Assembly: GCA_036271315.1 (NCBI GenBank)
Contig: DATBAV010000018.1
Span: 62,001-126,000, forward strand
Length of the DNA stretch: 64,000 bases
Direction of reading: 5' to 3'
Origin: VRUE01 sp036271315
GTDB taxonomy: Bacteria; Actinomycetota; Thermoleophilia; Solirubrobacterales; 70-9
Positions 43,983 to 52,993 of the stretch are shown one piece after another. The notes under the pieces are model-generated. The model was not told the DNA's origin. It did not search any database and saw only the letters and a program-made list of their open reading frames with translations. Within the stretch, counting starts at the first letter, position 1. Every line of letters starts with the position of its first letter. The position numbers and the translations under genes were made by a program.

Positions 43983-44966
43983 ATGGCTCCTTACTGGAAA
44001 GACTCGGTTGCTCGGCATGAGCAGCCCTCGCTCCGCCACAGCCTCTTCGACGTGGCCACCTCAGTGCTGCCCTACTTGGCCCTGAGCGTTGCCATGTACC
44101 TCTGCCTCGACGTCTCGGTCTGGATCACTCTGGTCCTCGCGATCCCAGCGGCGGGTTTCCTCCTGCGCACCTTCATCGTCTTCCACGATTGCGCCCACGG
44201 CTCGTTCCTGCCCAGCAGGCGAGCGAACCTGTGGTTGGGACGGTTCACTGGTCTGCTCGTCTTCCAGCCGTTCGGCAACTGGCGCCACAACCACGCCGTG
44301 CACCACGGAACTTCCGGCGACCTCGACCGTCGTGGGACCGGGGACATCCCGACCTTGACCGTCGAGGAGTACATCTCCCGCCCCTGGAAACAGCGGCTGG
44401 GCTATCGGCTGTTTCGCAATCCCCTGGTGATGTTCGGGATCGGCCCGATCTGGTCGCTGATGATCGGGCCTCGCATCTGGTCGCAGAAGATGCGCCCGCG
44501 CCAGCGCCGCAGCGTGATCGCGACGAACCTGGTCCTCGCCTGCCTGATCGGAGCGATCGTCTGGCTTGTCGGCCCGGTGGACTGGCTGCTCGTCCAGATG
44601 CCAATCGCGATCCTCGCCGGCACGATGGGGATCTTCATGTTCTACGTCCAGCACCAGTTCGAGGACGTCTACTGGGAGAGCTCGGAGGACTGGAACTACG
44701 CCGACGCTGCCCTGCAGGGGAGCTCCTACCTGATGCTGCCGAAGCTCCTTCAGTTCTTCACCGGGAACATCGGCCTGCACCACGTTCACCATCTCAGCGC
44801 CAAGATCCCCAACTACCACCTGCAACGCGCCCACGACGAGAATCCGATCTTCCACGACGTCCCGATACTGAGCGTCCGCGACGGGCTGCGCGCGATCAGG
44901 CTCAAGGTGATCGATCCGGCAAGTGGCCGCCTGATGACATGGAGGCAGGTCAAGGCCTATACGTAG
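43983..44966 (+). CDS. Fatty acid desaturase (membrane di-iron)
   Basis: 327-residue membrane desaturase introducing a double bond into acyl lipids or acyl-CoA. All three histidine clusters are present: HDCAHGS, HNHAVHH and HHVHH, which ligate the di-iron centre, with paired transmembrane helices before and after the first two. The pattern is nearest to DesA/omega-6-type desaturases. ATG 43983 is used; the open frame to 43617 overlaps the upstream gene and is not coding. It should help set membrane fluidity. Tail-to-tail with the DedA gene, 16 bases apart. Confidence 0.92.
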   Translation: MAPYWKDSVARHEQPSLRHSLFDVATSVLPYLALSVAMYLCLDVSVWITLVLAIPAAGFLLRTFIVFHDCAHGSFLPSRRANLWLGRFTGLLVFQPFGNWRHNHAVHHGTSGDLDRRGTGDIPTLTVEEYISRPWKQRLGYRLFRNPLVMFGIGPIWSLMIGPRIWSQKMRPRQRRSVIATNLVLACLIGAIVWLVGPVDWLLVQMPIAILAGTMGIFMFYVQHQFEDVYWESSEDWNYADAALQGSSYLMLPKLLQFFTGNIGLHHVHHLSAKIPNYHLQRAHDENPIFHDVPILSVRDGLRAIRLKVIDPASGRLMTWRQVKAYT

Positions 44967-44982
44967 GCCTCTCCTTGGGTAG

Positions 44983-45627
44983 TCAGGCGACCTTCGGAGC
45001 GCGCCGCCGCTTCACCACCAGGTAAATAGCTCCGACGACGACCGCCGCCAGAACCACGTAGTCGAGGTAGCCGAGTTTGTGGCGCCAGTCTTCCCAGTTG
45101 TCGCCGACCTTTTCGCCGACGATCGCCAGCGCCAACACCCAGGGGATGGAGCCGAGGAAGGTGTAAGCGCTGAAGCGCCAGAACGGCATCTTCGCCACTC
45201 CCGCCGGCAGCGAGATGAAGGTGCGGACGATCGGCAGCATGCGCGAGAAGAAGACCGTGGGAGCGCCGTAGCGCTCGAACCAGTTGTCGGCCCAGGCCAG
45301 GTGCTTGGGGCTGATGTGAATCAGCTTGTTCTTTTCGAGCAGGTCGAGGCGCCCGTAGTAGCCGACCGCGTAGGCGATCCAGGAGCCAGCCAGGTTGCCG
45401 AGCACGCCGGCGGCGACGATCCCGAACAGCGTCAGTTCTCCCTTGGAGACGCTGAAGCCGGCAAAGAGCATGATTGCCTCGCTGGGGATCGGGATGCAGG
45501 CCGACTCCAGAATCATCAGCAGGAAGACTGCGACCACACCGGCGGAGCCGATGAATTCGGTCGCCACGTCGACTATCGGTTCAACGACCTTGTCCGAGAT
45601 GCTCGCGAGCAAGAGCAGGGCCAACAT
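44983..45627 (-). CDS. DedA-family membrane protein
   Basis: 214-residue DedA/VTT protein. Family signatures are ESACIPIPSEAIMLFAGF in the first re-entrant region, LGNLAGSWIAYAVGYYGR, and FFSRMLPIVRTFISLPAGVAKM in the second. Some DedA proteins are now known to recycle undecaprenyl phosphate (UptA) or scramble phospholipids; which applies here is not shown by sequence. It is divergent from the COG4705 fusion gene at 45746 and shares its 118-base promoter region, which holds the TCTCATCT motif pair described at 45689-45722. Confidence 0.92.
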   Translation of the reverse strand: MLALLLLASISDKVVEPIVDVATEFIGSAGVVAVFLLMILESACIPIPSEAIMLFAGFSVSKGELTLFGIVAAGVLGNLAGSWIAYAVGYYGRLDLLEKNKLIHISPKHLAWADNWFERYGAPTVFFSRMLPIVRTFISLPAGVAKMPFWRFSAYTFLGSIPWVLALAIVGEKVGDNWEDWRHKLGYLDYVVLAAVVVGAIYLVVKRRRAPKVA

Positions 45628-45688
45628 CAGCGCGACTCTCCCGCTTGCTCCTTAACGGTAGGTGAGAGCTCTCGCTGACTAATTGTTT

Positions 45689-45722
45689 GATGAGACGTGG
45701 GGATTCTCATCTCCGTTTAAGC
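45689..45722. promoter_or_regulatory. TCTCATCT motif site A, with facing half-site
   Basis: TCTCATCTCCGTTTAAGC at 45705-45722 lies 24 bases ahead of the COG4705 fusion start. GATGAGA at 45689-45695 faces it, so a TCTCATC half-site also points toward dedA. The core matches sites upstream of the response regulator (50844), the GT4 gene (54237) and the uppP operon (54259). Confidence 0.55.
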
Positions 45723-45745
45723 GCCCGGTTCCACACTGCCGCGCC

Positions 45746-46996
45746 ATGGACTCCGCCCAGACGTACCCAGCCGCCCCGTCCACCGTCCACTCCACCAAGT
45801 GGTGGGCTCGCCAGATGCTCAACAAGGTGCCCGAGATCACCGCCTACTTCTGGGTGATCAAGGTGCTCTGCACGACCGTGGGCGAGACCTTCGCCGACAA
45901 CCTCAACGAAAACCTCGGCCTCGGCCTCAGCGGCACCAGCTACATCATGGGGGCGTTGTTGATTGCGGTCCTCGTCTTCCAGTTCCGGGCGAGGATGTAC
46001 GTGCCGGGCATCTACTGGCTGGCGGTGGTTCTGATCAGCGTGGTCGGCACCCTGGTCAGCGACAACCTGGTCGAAAACTACGGCGTCGCGCTGGAGACGA
46101 CGACGATCGCCTTCGGCGCGATCCTGATCTGCGTCTTCGCCGGCTGGTACGCGGTCGAGCGCACGCTCTCGGTGCACACCATCTTCACCACCAGGCGCGA
46201 GGGCTTCTACTGGCTGGCGATCCTCTTCACCTTTGCCCTCGGCACCTCGGCCGGCGACTTCCTCTCCGAGCAGCTCGAACTCGGCTACCTGGCGGCGCTT
46301 GGGATCTTCGCCGGCGCGATCGTCGTCGTCGCCGTCCTGCACTTTGGTCTGCGAATGAACGCGATCCTCTCCTTCTGGCTCGCCTACATCCTTACCCGGC
46401 CGCTTGGGGCCTCGATCGGCGACTACCTCGCCTCGCCGACCGGCGAAGGCGGTCTCGGGCTGGGCACGAACCTGACCAGCATCATCTTCCTCAGCACGAT
46501 CCTGGCGCTGGTCGTCTTCCTGGCGATCTCCAAGCGCGACGTGATCCGCTCGGGCCCGGTGGCGGTCGCCCGTGGCCTCGTCGGGGAGGGGAGCCCAGCG
46601 GTCCTCGTCGTCCTCAACAAGGTCGAGGCGACCGCGGCGCTGCTCGACGCGGTGAAGCGGCGCACGGCTGCGGGCGCGGCGCGCTTCTTCGTCCTCGTGC
46701 CGAACCCCGATCACGCTGGCTTCGATCGCAACGACTCCGATTCCGCCGACGGCGAGGCGCTGCTGGCCAGGGCGCTGACCCAGCTGCAGGCCCCGGCCAA
46801 GTCGATCGTCTCGGGGCGGGTCGCCGACAGCCCCAACGCCTACGACGACATCGTCGCGGCGCTAGAGGGCGGCAACTACCGCGAGATCATCCTCGAGACC
46901 CCGCCCGCCCACATCTCGCACTGGCTCCACGTCGACCTGCCCGAGCGGGTGGCGCACCTCGGCTACCCGCTGACGACGGTGGCCGCCACCGGCTAG
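45746..46996 (+). CDS. COG4705-type membrane protein fused to a USP-like domain
   Basis: 416 residues. The N-terminal 270 residues have about eight transmembrane segments and the COG4705 signature MLNKVPEITAYFWVIKVLCT followed by TVGETFADNL, with internal repeats such as YWLA.LFTFALGTSAGDFLSE. COG4705 proteins are uncharacterised. The C-terminal 140 residues (AVLVVLNKVEATAALLDAVK onward) look like a universal-stress-protein/flavin-type alpha/beta domain, absent from the shorter paralogue at 56096. A short N-terminal His/Thr-rich segment precedes the first helix. ATG 45746 is used. It is alone on its strand and divergent from dedA. Confidence 0.8.
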   Translation: MDSAQTYPAAPSTVHSTKWWARQMLNKVPEITAYFWVIKVLCTTVGETFADNLNENLGLGLSGTSYIMGALLIAVLVFQFRARMYVPGIYWLAVVLISVVGTLVSDNLVENYGVALETTTIAFGAILICVFAGWYAVERTLSVHTIFTTRREGFYWLAILFTFALGTSAGDFLSEQLELGYLAALGIFAGAIVVVAVLHFGLRMNAILSFWLAYILTRPLGASIGDYLASPTGEGGLGLGTNLTSIIFLSTILALVVFLAISKRDVIRSGPVAVARGLVGEGSPAVLVVLNKVEATAALLDAVKRRTAAGAARFFVLVPNPDHAGFDRNDSDSADGEALLARALTQLQAPAKSIVSGRVADSPNAYDDIVAALEGGNYREIILETPPAHISHWLHVDLPERVAHLGYPLTTVAATG

Positions 46997-48099
46997 CCGA
47001 ACGCGGGCAGGCGCTCGGCGACGGCGCTGCCCTGTCCGCCCTCGGCAGGGTAGGAGAGGGCCGTGCCCTCGACCGCGATGACCACTTCGTCGCCGGGCTG
47101 GGGCAGCAGGTGCCCGGCGGCGCGGGCGACGATCTCGCGGTCATCGGGGTCGTCGAGGGCGATCCGGGCTGTCGCGTCGTGCCCGTAGAAGGCGGTCGAG
47201 AGCACCCGGCCGCGCGGGCGCTCGTCACTGCTGGCAAGACCGGCGTCCTGGCAGAGGATCTGCTCGGGGCGCAGCATCAGCGTCGCCCGGCCTCCGCTGC
47301 CGGCGTTGGCACCGCGAGTGGGCAGGCGGCCGAGGACCGTCTCCACCCGATCGCCGTCCAGTCTCCCCTCCAGCAGCACGGCCTCGCCGACGAAGCGGGC
47401 GACCTCGGCGTCGACCGGGTCGCGGTAGAGCGTCTGCGGGTCGGCCGCTTGCACGATCCGCCCACCGCGCATGACGGCGACGGTGTCGGCCAAAGAGAGT
47501 GCCTCCTCCTGATCGTGGGTGACGAGCAGGGCGGTGGCGCCGGCGGCTCGCAAGGTCTCGCGGACCTCGCCGCGCACCTGCGCGCGCAGGCCGGCATCGA
47601 GCGCGTCGAAGGGCTCGTCGAGCAGGACCAAGCCCGGTTCCGGTGCCAGCGCTCGCGCCAGCGCCACTCGCTGCTGCTGGCCGCCGGAGAGCTGATGCGG
47701 GAAGCGCTTCGCCAGGCCCCCGAGGCCGACCAGCTGCAGCAGCTCCTCGACCCGGCCGCCGCGCCGCTGGGCGCGGGGCAGGCCGAAGCCGATGTTGGCG
47801 GCGACATCGAGATGGGGGAAGAGGGCGCCCTCCTGGGGCACGAAGCCGATCTCGCGGCGCTCGGGGGCGAGGTGGGTGCCGGCGTCGCAGAGCACCCGCT
47901 CGCCAAGCCGGATCGAGCCGCCGTCGGCGTGCTCGAAACCGCCGAGCAGGCGCAGCAGCGTCGTCTTGCCGCAGCCGGAGGGGCCGAGGACCGCGGTGAG
48001 GCTGCCGGTGGGGACCTCGAGGTCGAGGCCGGCGAGCACGACCGAGCTGCCGAACGCCTTGCGCAGGTCGGCGACCGAGAGCGATGTCGCCGGGCTCAT
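46993..48099 (-). CDS. ABC transporter ATP-binding protein, iron(III)/spermidine type
   Basis: 368-residue ATPase of the FbpC/PotA branch that powers the adjacent permease. Walker A is GPSGCGKTT, the Q-loop is VPQEGALFPH, the signature is LSGGQQQRVALARAL, Walker B is LVLLDEPFDALD and the switch His is in VTHDQEEAL. A C-terminal TOBE-like domain follows (TLMLRPEQI...). ATG 48099 overlaps the permease stop (TGATG) and has GGAGG seven bases ahead; ATG 48102 is the alternative. Confidence 0.92.
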   Translation of the reverse strand: MSPATSLSVADLRKAFGSSVVLAGLDLEVPTGSLTAVLGPSGCGKTTLLRLLGGFEHADGGSIRLGERVLCDAGTHLAPERREIGFVPQEGALFPHLDVAANIGFGLPRAQRRGGRVEELLQLVGLGGLAKRFPHQLSGGQQQRVALARALAPEPGLVLLDEPFDALDAGLRAQVRGEVRETLRAAGATALLVTHDQEEALSLADTVAVMRGGRIVQAADPQTLYRDPVDAEVARFVGEAVLLEGRLDGDRVETVLGRLPTRGANAGSGGRATLMLRPEQILCQDAGLASSDERPRGRVLSTAFYGHDATARIALDDPDDREIVARAAGHLLPQPGDEVVIAVEGTALSYPAEGGQGSAVAERLPAFG

Positions 48100-49703
48100 C
48101 ATCGCTCCTCCGCTGGCGCCACCACGCCGCCGAGGCGGCGGGTCAGCAGGTAAGTGGGCAGGGCGGAGATCGCGACCATCAAAGCAGCGTAGGGGGCGGC
48201 TGCTCCGTAGGAGAGCGAAGTGGCCTTGGCCCAGAACTGCGTCGCCAGCGTCTGGGTGCCGATCGGTGCCAGCAGCAACGTCGCGGTCAACTCGGTGACC
48301 GTGGCGAGGAAGACCAGCGCCGCGGCGGCGCCGAGGCCGGGCAGGATGCGCGGCAGGGTGACCCGCAGCAGCGCCCGCAGCGGTCCGCAGCCGAGCGAGC
48401 GAGCGACCTCCTCGTGGACGGGCGGGGCCTGTGCCAGCGCCGCCCTGGTGGCGACGAGGGCCAGCGGCAGCGAGAGGATCGCGTAGGCGACGATCAGCAG
48501 CAGGGTCGAGTCGTATATCGCCGGGAAGTGGTGGATCGAGAGGACGATCAGCGCCAGCGCGACGACGATCCCCGGCAGGGCGAAGGGCAGGTAGGTGGCG
48601 CGCTCGATCACGGTCGCGGCGCGGCCCGGGTGGCGCACCGAGAGGATCGAGACCGGTAGGGCGAGCAGGGTGGTGAGGGCGGCCGCGCCGAGCCCCAGCT
48701 TCAGCGAGGTCCCGGTCGCGGCCAGCACCGCGCCGAGGTCGAATTCGGCGGCGCTGCTGCCGGTCGCGACCCAGTAGACGAGGGTGCCGAGGGGAAGGCC
48801 GAGGGCGAGCCCGATCAGGGCGAAAAGGCCACCGCCGCCGGCCCACTTCCAGCGGCCCAGCCGGGCTGGGGCCGGCGGCCGCGCCGAGCCGGAGTCGACC
48901 CGCGCGTAGCGCCCGCGCCCGCGGGCGGCCAGCTCGGTGACGAGCAGGATCAGGCAGAGCAGGACCAGGACCGAGGCCAGCATCGAGGCGGCGGCGCCGT
49001 CGAAGCTGAGCTTGTACTCGTCGTAGATCGCCGTGGTGAAGGTCTGGAAGCGCAGCATCGCGAAGGCGCCGAACTCCGAGAGCATGTGGATCGCGACGAG
49101 CAGCGCGCCGCCGAGCAGGGCGACCCGGGTCTGCGGCAGGGTGACCCGGAAGAAGGTCCGCCAGGGACCCATCCCCAGCGAGCGGGCGCTCTCCTCCAGC
49201 GCCGGGTCGGTGCCGCGCAGGACCGCCGCCACCGGCAGGTAGACGAGCGGGTAATAGGCGAGGGTGACGATCCCGGCGGCGCCCCAGAAGCCCTGCACCG
49301 CCGGCGTGATCGAGACCCAGCTGTAGCTGGTGACGAAGGCCGGGACGGTGATCGGCAGCGCCGCCAGCACCGCCCAGGCGCGGCGGCCGGGCAGGTCGGT
49401 GCGCTCGACCAGCCAGGCGACCGCGACGCCGAGCACCGTGCAGGCGAGCGTCCCGACCGCGACCAGGGCGGTGGTGTTGAGCAGCAGCTGGCCAACGAAG
49501 TCCCTGAACAGCAGCCGTTGGACTTCGCTCCAGCTGGTCGAGAAAGTCTGGTCGAGCAGGAAGCCGATCGGCGCCAGGACCAGCAGCGCGACGGCGGCGG
49601 AGACGACGAGCAGGGCCGCGGACGTGCGCCCACGGCCTTGCCGCGCCCAGCGCAACGGAGCCGGCCATGCGGCTCCGCGAGCTTGGGCGCCTGCCGCCTC
49701 CAT
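48099..49703 (-). CDS. ABC transporter permease, iron(III)-type double unit
   Basis: 534-residue permease with two consecutive BPD_transp_1 modules (about 12 helices), as in FbpB/ThiP-type importers. EAA-loop-like segments are ESARSLGMGPWRTFFRVTLP in the first half and EEVARSLGCGPLRALLRVTL in the second. It forms the channel for the binding protein encoded just upstream and is driven by the ATPase downstream. ATG 49703 begins 4 bases past the binding-protein stop. An Ala-rich N-terminal extension precedes the first helix. Confidence 0.92.
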   Translation of the reverse strand: MEAAGAQARGAAWPAPLRWARQGRGRTSAALLVVSAAVALLVLAPIGFLLDQTFSTSWSEVQRLLFRDFVGQLLLNTTALVAVGTLACTVLGVAVAWLVERTDLPGRRAWAVLAALPITVPAFVTSYSWVSITPAVQGFWGAAGIVTLAYYPLVYLPVAAVLRGTDPALEESARSLGMGPWRTFFRVTLPQTRVALLGGALLVAIHMLSEFGAFAMLRFQTFTTAIYDEYKLSFDGAAASMLASVLVLLCLILLVTELAARGRGRYARVDSGSARPPAPARLGRWKWAGGGGLFALIGLALGLPLGTLVYWVATGSSAAEFDLGAVLAATGTSLKLGLGAAALTTLLALPVSILSVRHPGRAATVIERATYLPFALPGIVVALALIVLSIHHFPAIYDSTLLLIVAYAILSLPLALVATRAALAQAPPVHEEVARSLGCGPLRALLRVTLPRILPGLGAAAALVFLATVTELTATLLLAPIGTQTLATQFWAKATSLSYGAAAPYAALMVAISALPTYLLTRRLGGVVAPAEER

Positions 49704-49706
49704 GGC

Positions 49707-50735
49707 TTAGAGCAGGCCCACTTCCTGCATCAGTTCGACCGGCTTGCTGCCGTCGCCGAGATCGGCCGGGCTCACCTTGGGCGGATCGAGGCTGTTGAAC
49801 GGCTTCAGCCCGGGCGGTGGCGGCACCGTGCCGTTCAGCGGGTACTCCCAATCGCCGGAGTGGGTCATTGCGCTCTGGCCTTCCTTGCTGACGATGTAGG
49901 CGAGGAATTCCTGGGCGAGTTCGGGATCGTCACTGGAAGCGAGCGCGCCGGCGCCGGAGATGTTGACCAGCGCCCCCGGGTCTTCGTGGCCGAAGTAGTG
50001 GAGCTTGGACGGCACCTTGTCCTTGCCTTCCTCGGCCACCGCCTCGAACCAGTAGTAGTGGTTGATGATCCCGGCGCCGATCTGGCCGGAGTCGACGGCG
50101 GCGATGATCCCCTCGTTGTCGTTGTAGCGCTTGGCGTTGGCGGCGAACCCTTCGAGCCAGGACTTGGCGGCCGCTTCGCCGTCGAGCTTTTCGATCGCGC
50201 TGACGATCGGCACGAAGTCGGGCTCTGAGGGGGCGATCGCCAGCTTGCCCTTCCATTCCGGCTTGGCCAGGTCGAGGATCGATTCGGGCAGTTCGCTGGC
50301 GGCGATCAGCTTCGGGTTGTAGACCATCACCGTCTCGCGGGCGGCGACCCCGACCCAGTGCCCGCTCGGCGAGCTGTACTTGGAGGGCACTTCTTCCAGG
50401 GTCGAGGGTTTAACCTTGGCCAGCAGTCCCTTCTCGGTCAACGATTCCAGCGGCGGCGTGTTCTCGGTCAGGACGACGTCGGCGGGCGAGGCATCGCCCT
50501 CCTGCTCGATCTGACTGGCCAGCCCCTCGTCCTCGCCGAAGCGGATCTGGACCTTGGCACCGGTCTTTTCTTCGAAGCCCTTGGCGAAGGCTTCGGTCAT
50601 CGGTTCGTGCTGGGCGCTGTAGAGGGTCAGCGAGTCGCTCGAGGACGAGGAGCTGCCGCAGCCGACGAGCGGCAGGACAGCGATGACACTCAGGCAAGAA
50701 ACGGCGAAGACACGCCGGGCGATCCGAGAACTCAC
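49707..50735 (-). CDS. Iron(III)-type ABC transporter substrate-binding lipoprotein
   Basis: 342-residue solute-binding lipoprotein. The signal peptide ends in the lipobox LPLVGC. The mature part is the class seen in FbpA/FutA: LTLYSAQHEPMTEAFAKGF at the start and the adjacent tyrosine pair in GIINHYYWF, a hallmark of Fe(III) binding in this family. First gene of a binding-protein/permease/ATPase operon (50735-46993), each closely spaced. AAGGAGG precedes the start. The 147-base region upstream, shared with the response regulator, holds a TTAGG-type operator candidate. Iron is the likely substrate; thiamine or another anion is less likely. Confidence 0.9.
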   Translation of the reverse strand: MSSRIARRVFAVSCLSVIAVLPLVGCGSSSSSSDSLTLYSAQHEPMTEAFAKGFEEKTGAKVQIRFGEDEGLASQIEQEGDASPADVVLTENTPPLESLTEKGLLAKVKPSTLEEVPSKYSSPSGHWVGVAARETVMVYNPKLIAASELPESILDLAKPEWKGKLAIAPSEPDFVPIVSAIEKLDGEAAAKSWLEGFAANAKRYNDNEGIIAAVDSGQIGAGIINHYYWFEAVAEEGKDKVPSKLHYFGHEDPGALVNISGAGALASSDDPELAQEFLAYIVSKEGQSAMTHSGDWEYPLNGTVPPPPGLKPFNSLDPPKVSPADLGDGSKPVELMQEVGLL

Positions 50736-50762
50736 GAAGCCTCCTTAGGTTCGGGACGTTGA

Positions 50763-50792
50763 ATTAGGTAACCCTAATTCGGTGACCCTAAT
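50763..50792. promoter_or_regulatory. TTAGG-type inverted/direct repeats, candidate iron-regulator operator
   Basis: AATTAGG (50762-50768) and CCTAATT (50773-50779) form an 18-base inverted repeat around TAAC. Read on the minus strand, TTAGGGTCACC and TTAGGGTTACC also form 14-base-period direct repeats running to 50792. The TTAGG core is shared with the DtxR/IdeR operator consensus (TTAGGTTAGCCTAACCTAA), though only about 12 of 19 positions match. It lies about 30-55 bases ahead of the iron-type importer operon. Confidence 0.5.
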
Positions 50793-50843
50793 GCATCGAA
50801 TCTTCGCAGGTCGGACGCCGCTTGTCCGAGCGGAAAGTCCCGC

Positions 50844-50862
50844 TCTCATCTGGCATTCATCT
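50844..50862 (+). promoter_or_regulatory. TCTCATCT motif site C upstream of the response regulator
   Basis: TCTCATCTGGCATTCATCT ends 20 bases before GTG 50883. It contains CTCATCT and TTCATCT direct repeats with 11-base spacing, the arrangement bound by OmpR/PhoP-type regulators, so autoregulation is likely. The same TCTCATCT core occurs upstream of 45746, 54213 (reverse strand) and 54298. Confidence 0.6.
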
Positions 50863-50882
50863 TCTCTGGGATCGTTGGAGGG

Positions 50883-51559
<677 letters not shown>

Positions 51560-51563
<4 letters not shown>

Positions 51564-52993
51564 GTCGCGTCTCGATCCGCCTGCGGGTGACCCTCGTCTT
51601 CGCCGCGGTGATGACGCTGGTCCTCGGCGCCACCGGCGTCTTCGTCTACCTGCGCTTCTCCAGCGAGCTCGACGCCACGATCGACGCCGGCCTGCGCTCG
51701 CGGGCCAGCGACGTCGCCGCCCTGGTCAGGGAGGGCGACCCGGGGTTGCGGGAGGGGAACCAGACCCTGGTCGGGGCGAGCGAGAGCTTCGCCGAGGTGC
51801 TCAATGCGGGCGGCGATGTCGCCGATGCCTCGCGCTCGATCGGCGGCCAGGCCCTGCTGGCGCCCACCGAGCTGCGGCGGGCGCTGCGCGGACCTGTCTA
51901 CGTCGACCGCGGCCCGGGGCCCGGCCTGCAAGAGGAATCGCGCCTACTCGCCGTCCCGGTCGAGGCGAAGGGCGGCAGGAAGGTCGTGGTCGTGGTCGGC
52001 ACCTCGATCGAGCCGCGCAACGAGTCGCTCACCGACCTCGCCCAGCTGCTCCTGGCCGGTGGGCCATTCGCCCTCCTCCTTGCCTCGCTCGCCGCCTACG
52101 GCGTCGCCGTCGCGGCGCTGAAGCCGGTCGAGGCGATGCGCTCGCGTGCGGCGGAGATCTCGGCCGCCGAGCCCGACCAGCGCCTGCCGGTCCCGCCGAC
52201 CGACGACGAGGTCGCCAGGCTGGGCAAGACGCTCAACGAGATGCTCGAACGACTGGGCGAGGCGCTCGAGCACGAGCGCGCCTTCGTCGCCGACGCCAGC
52301 CACGAGTTGCGCACCCCGCTGGCGATTCTGAGGACCGAGCTGGAGCTGGCCCTGGCGGCGGGGCGCTCGCCGGATGAACTACGAGCGGCGCTGGCCTCGG
52401 CCGCCGAGGAGACCGACCGGCTGACCCAGCTCTCCGAGGACCTGCTGACGATCGCCCAAACCGTGCGCGGCGAGCTGCCCCTGCGCCTCGCCCGCGTCAA
52501 TGCGAGGGAAACCCTCGAAGGCGTCGGGCGCCGTTTCGCGCGGCGGGCCGAGGAGGCGGGGCGCGAGATCGAGATCGAGGCGCCGCCGTCGCTCGTGCTC
52601 GGAGCGGACCGGCTGCGCCTCGACCAGGCGGTGGGCAGCATGGTCGACAACGCGTTGCGCTACGGGGCCGGCACGATCGAGCTGACCGCCGCTGCCGGTG
52701 AGCGCTCGGCCGAGATCCACGTGCTAGATCGGGGTGACGGCTTCCCGGAGGACTTCCTCGGGCGGGCCTTCGAGCGCTTCAGCCGCGCCTCCTCGAGCAA
52801 TCGCGACGGCGGCAGCGGGCTCGGCCTGGCGATCGTCCAGACCGTCGCCCACGCTCACGGCGGCGAGGCGCGGGCGGCGAATAGGAGCGGGGGCGGGGCC
52901 GACGTCTGGCTGATCTTGCCGTTGAGACAAGCTCCGGCCCCCGATCAGGACGCGCTCGGCCGCTCCCGCCCCGACTCGATCGCCTCGCTGTAA
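51560..52993 (+). CDS. Sensor histidine kinase
   Basis: About 477-residue membrane kinase partner of the regulator. Two transmembrane helices (residues about 10-30 and 165-187) bracket an extracytoplasmic sensor; a HAMP domain, the dimerisation/phosphoacceptor helix with H248 in ADASHELRTPL, and a HATPase domain with N box VDNALRYG, G1 DRGDGFP and G2 GSGLGLAIV follow. A CTG at 51560 gives LSRVSIRLRVTL, matching the usual M-S-R-x-x-I-R-x-R start and a CTGA overlap with the regulator stop; GTG 51587 is the conventional alternative and would shorten the first segment. The 3' end overlaps the convergent GT4 gene by 49 bases. Confidence 0.9.

Noticed and set aside
46993..49851. A 952-residue frame reading through permease and ATPase genes
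   Set aside because: Only its C-terminal third, from 48099, is a real protein (the ABC ATPase); the earlier part is out-of-frame permease sequence.
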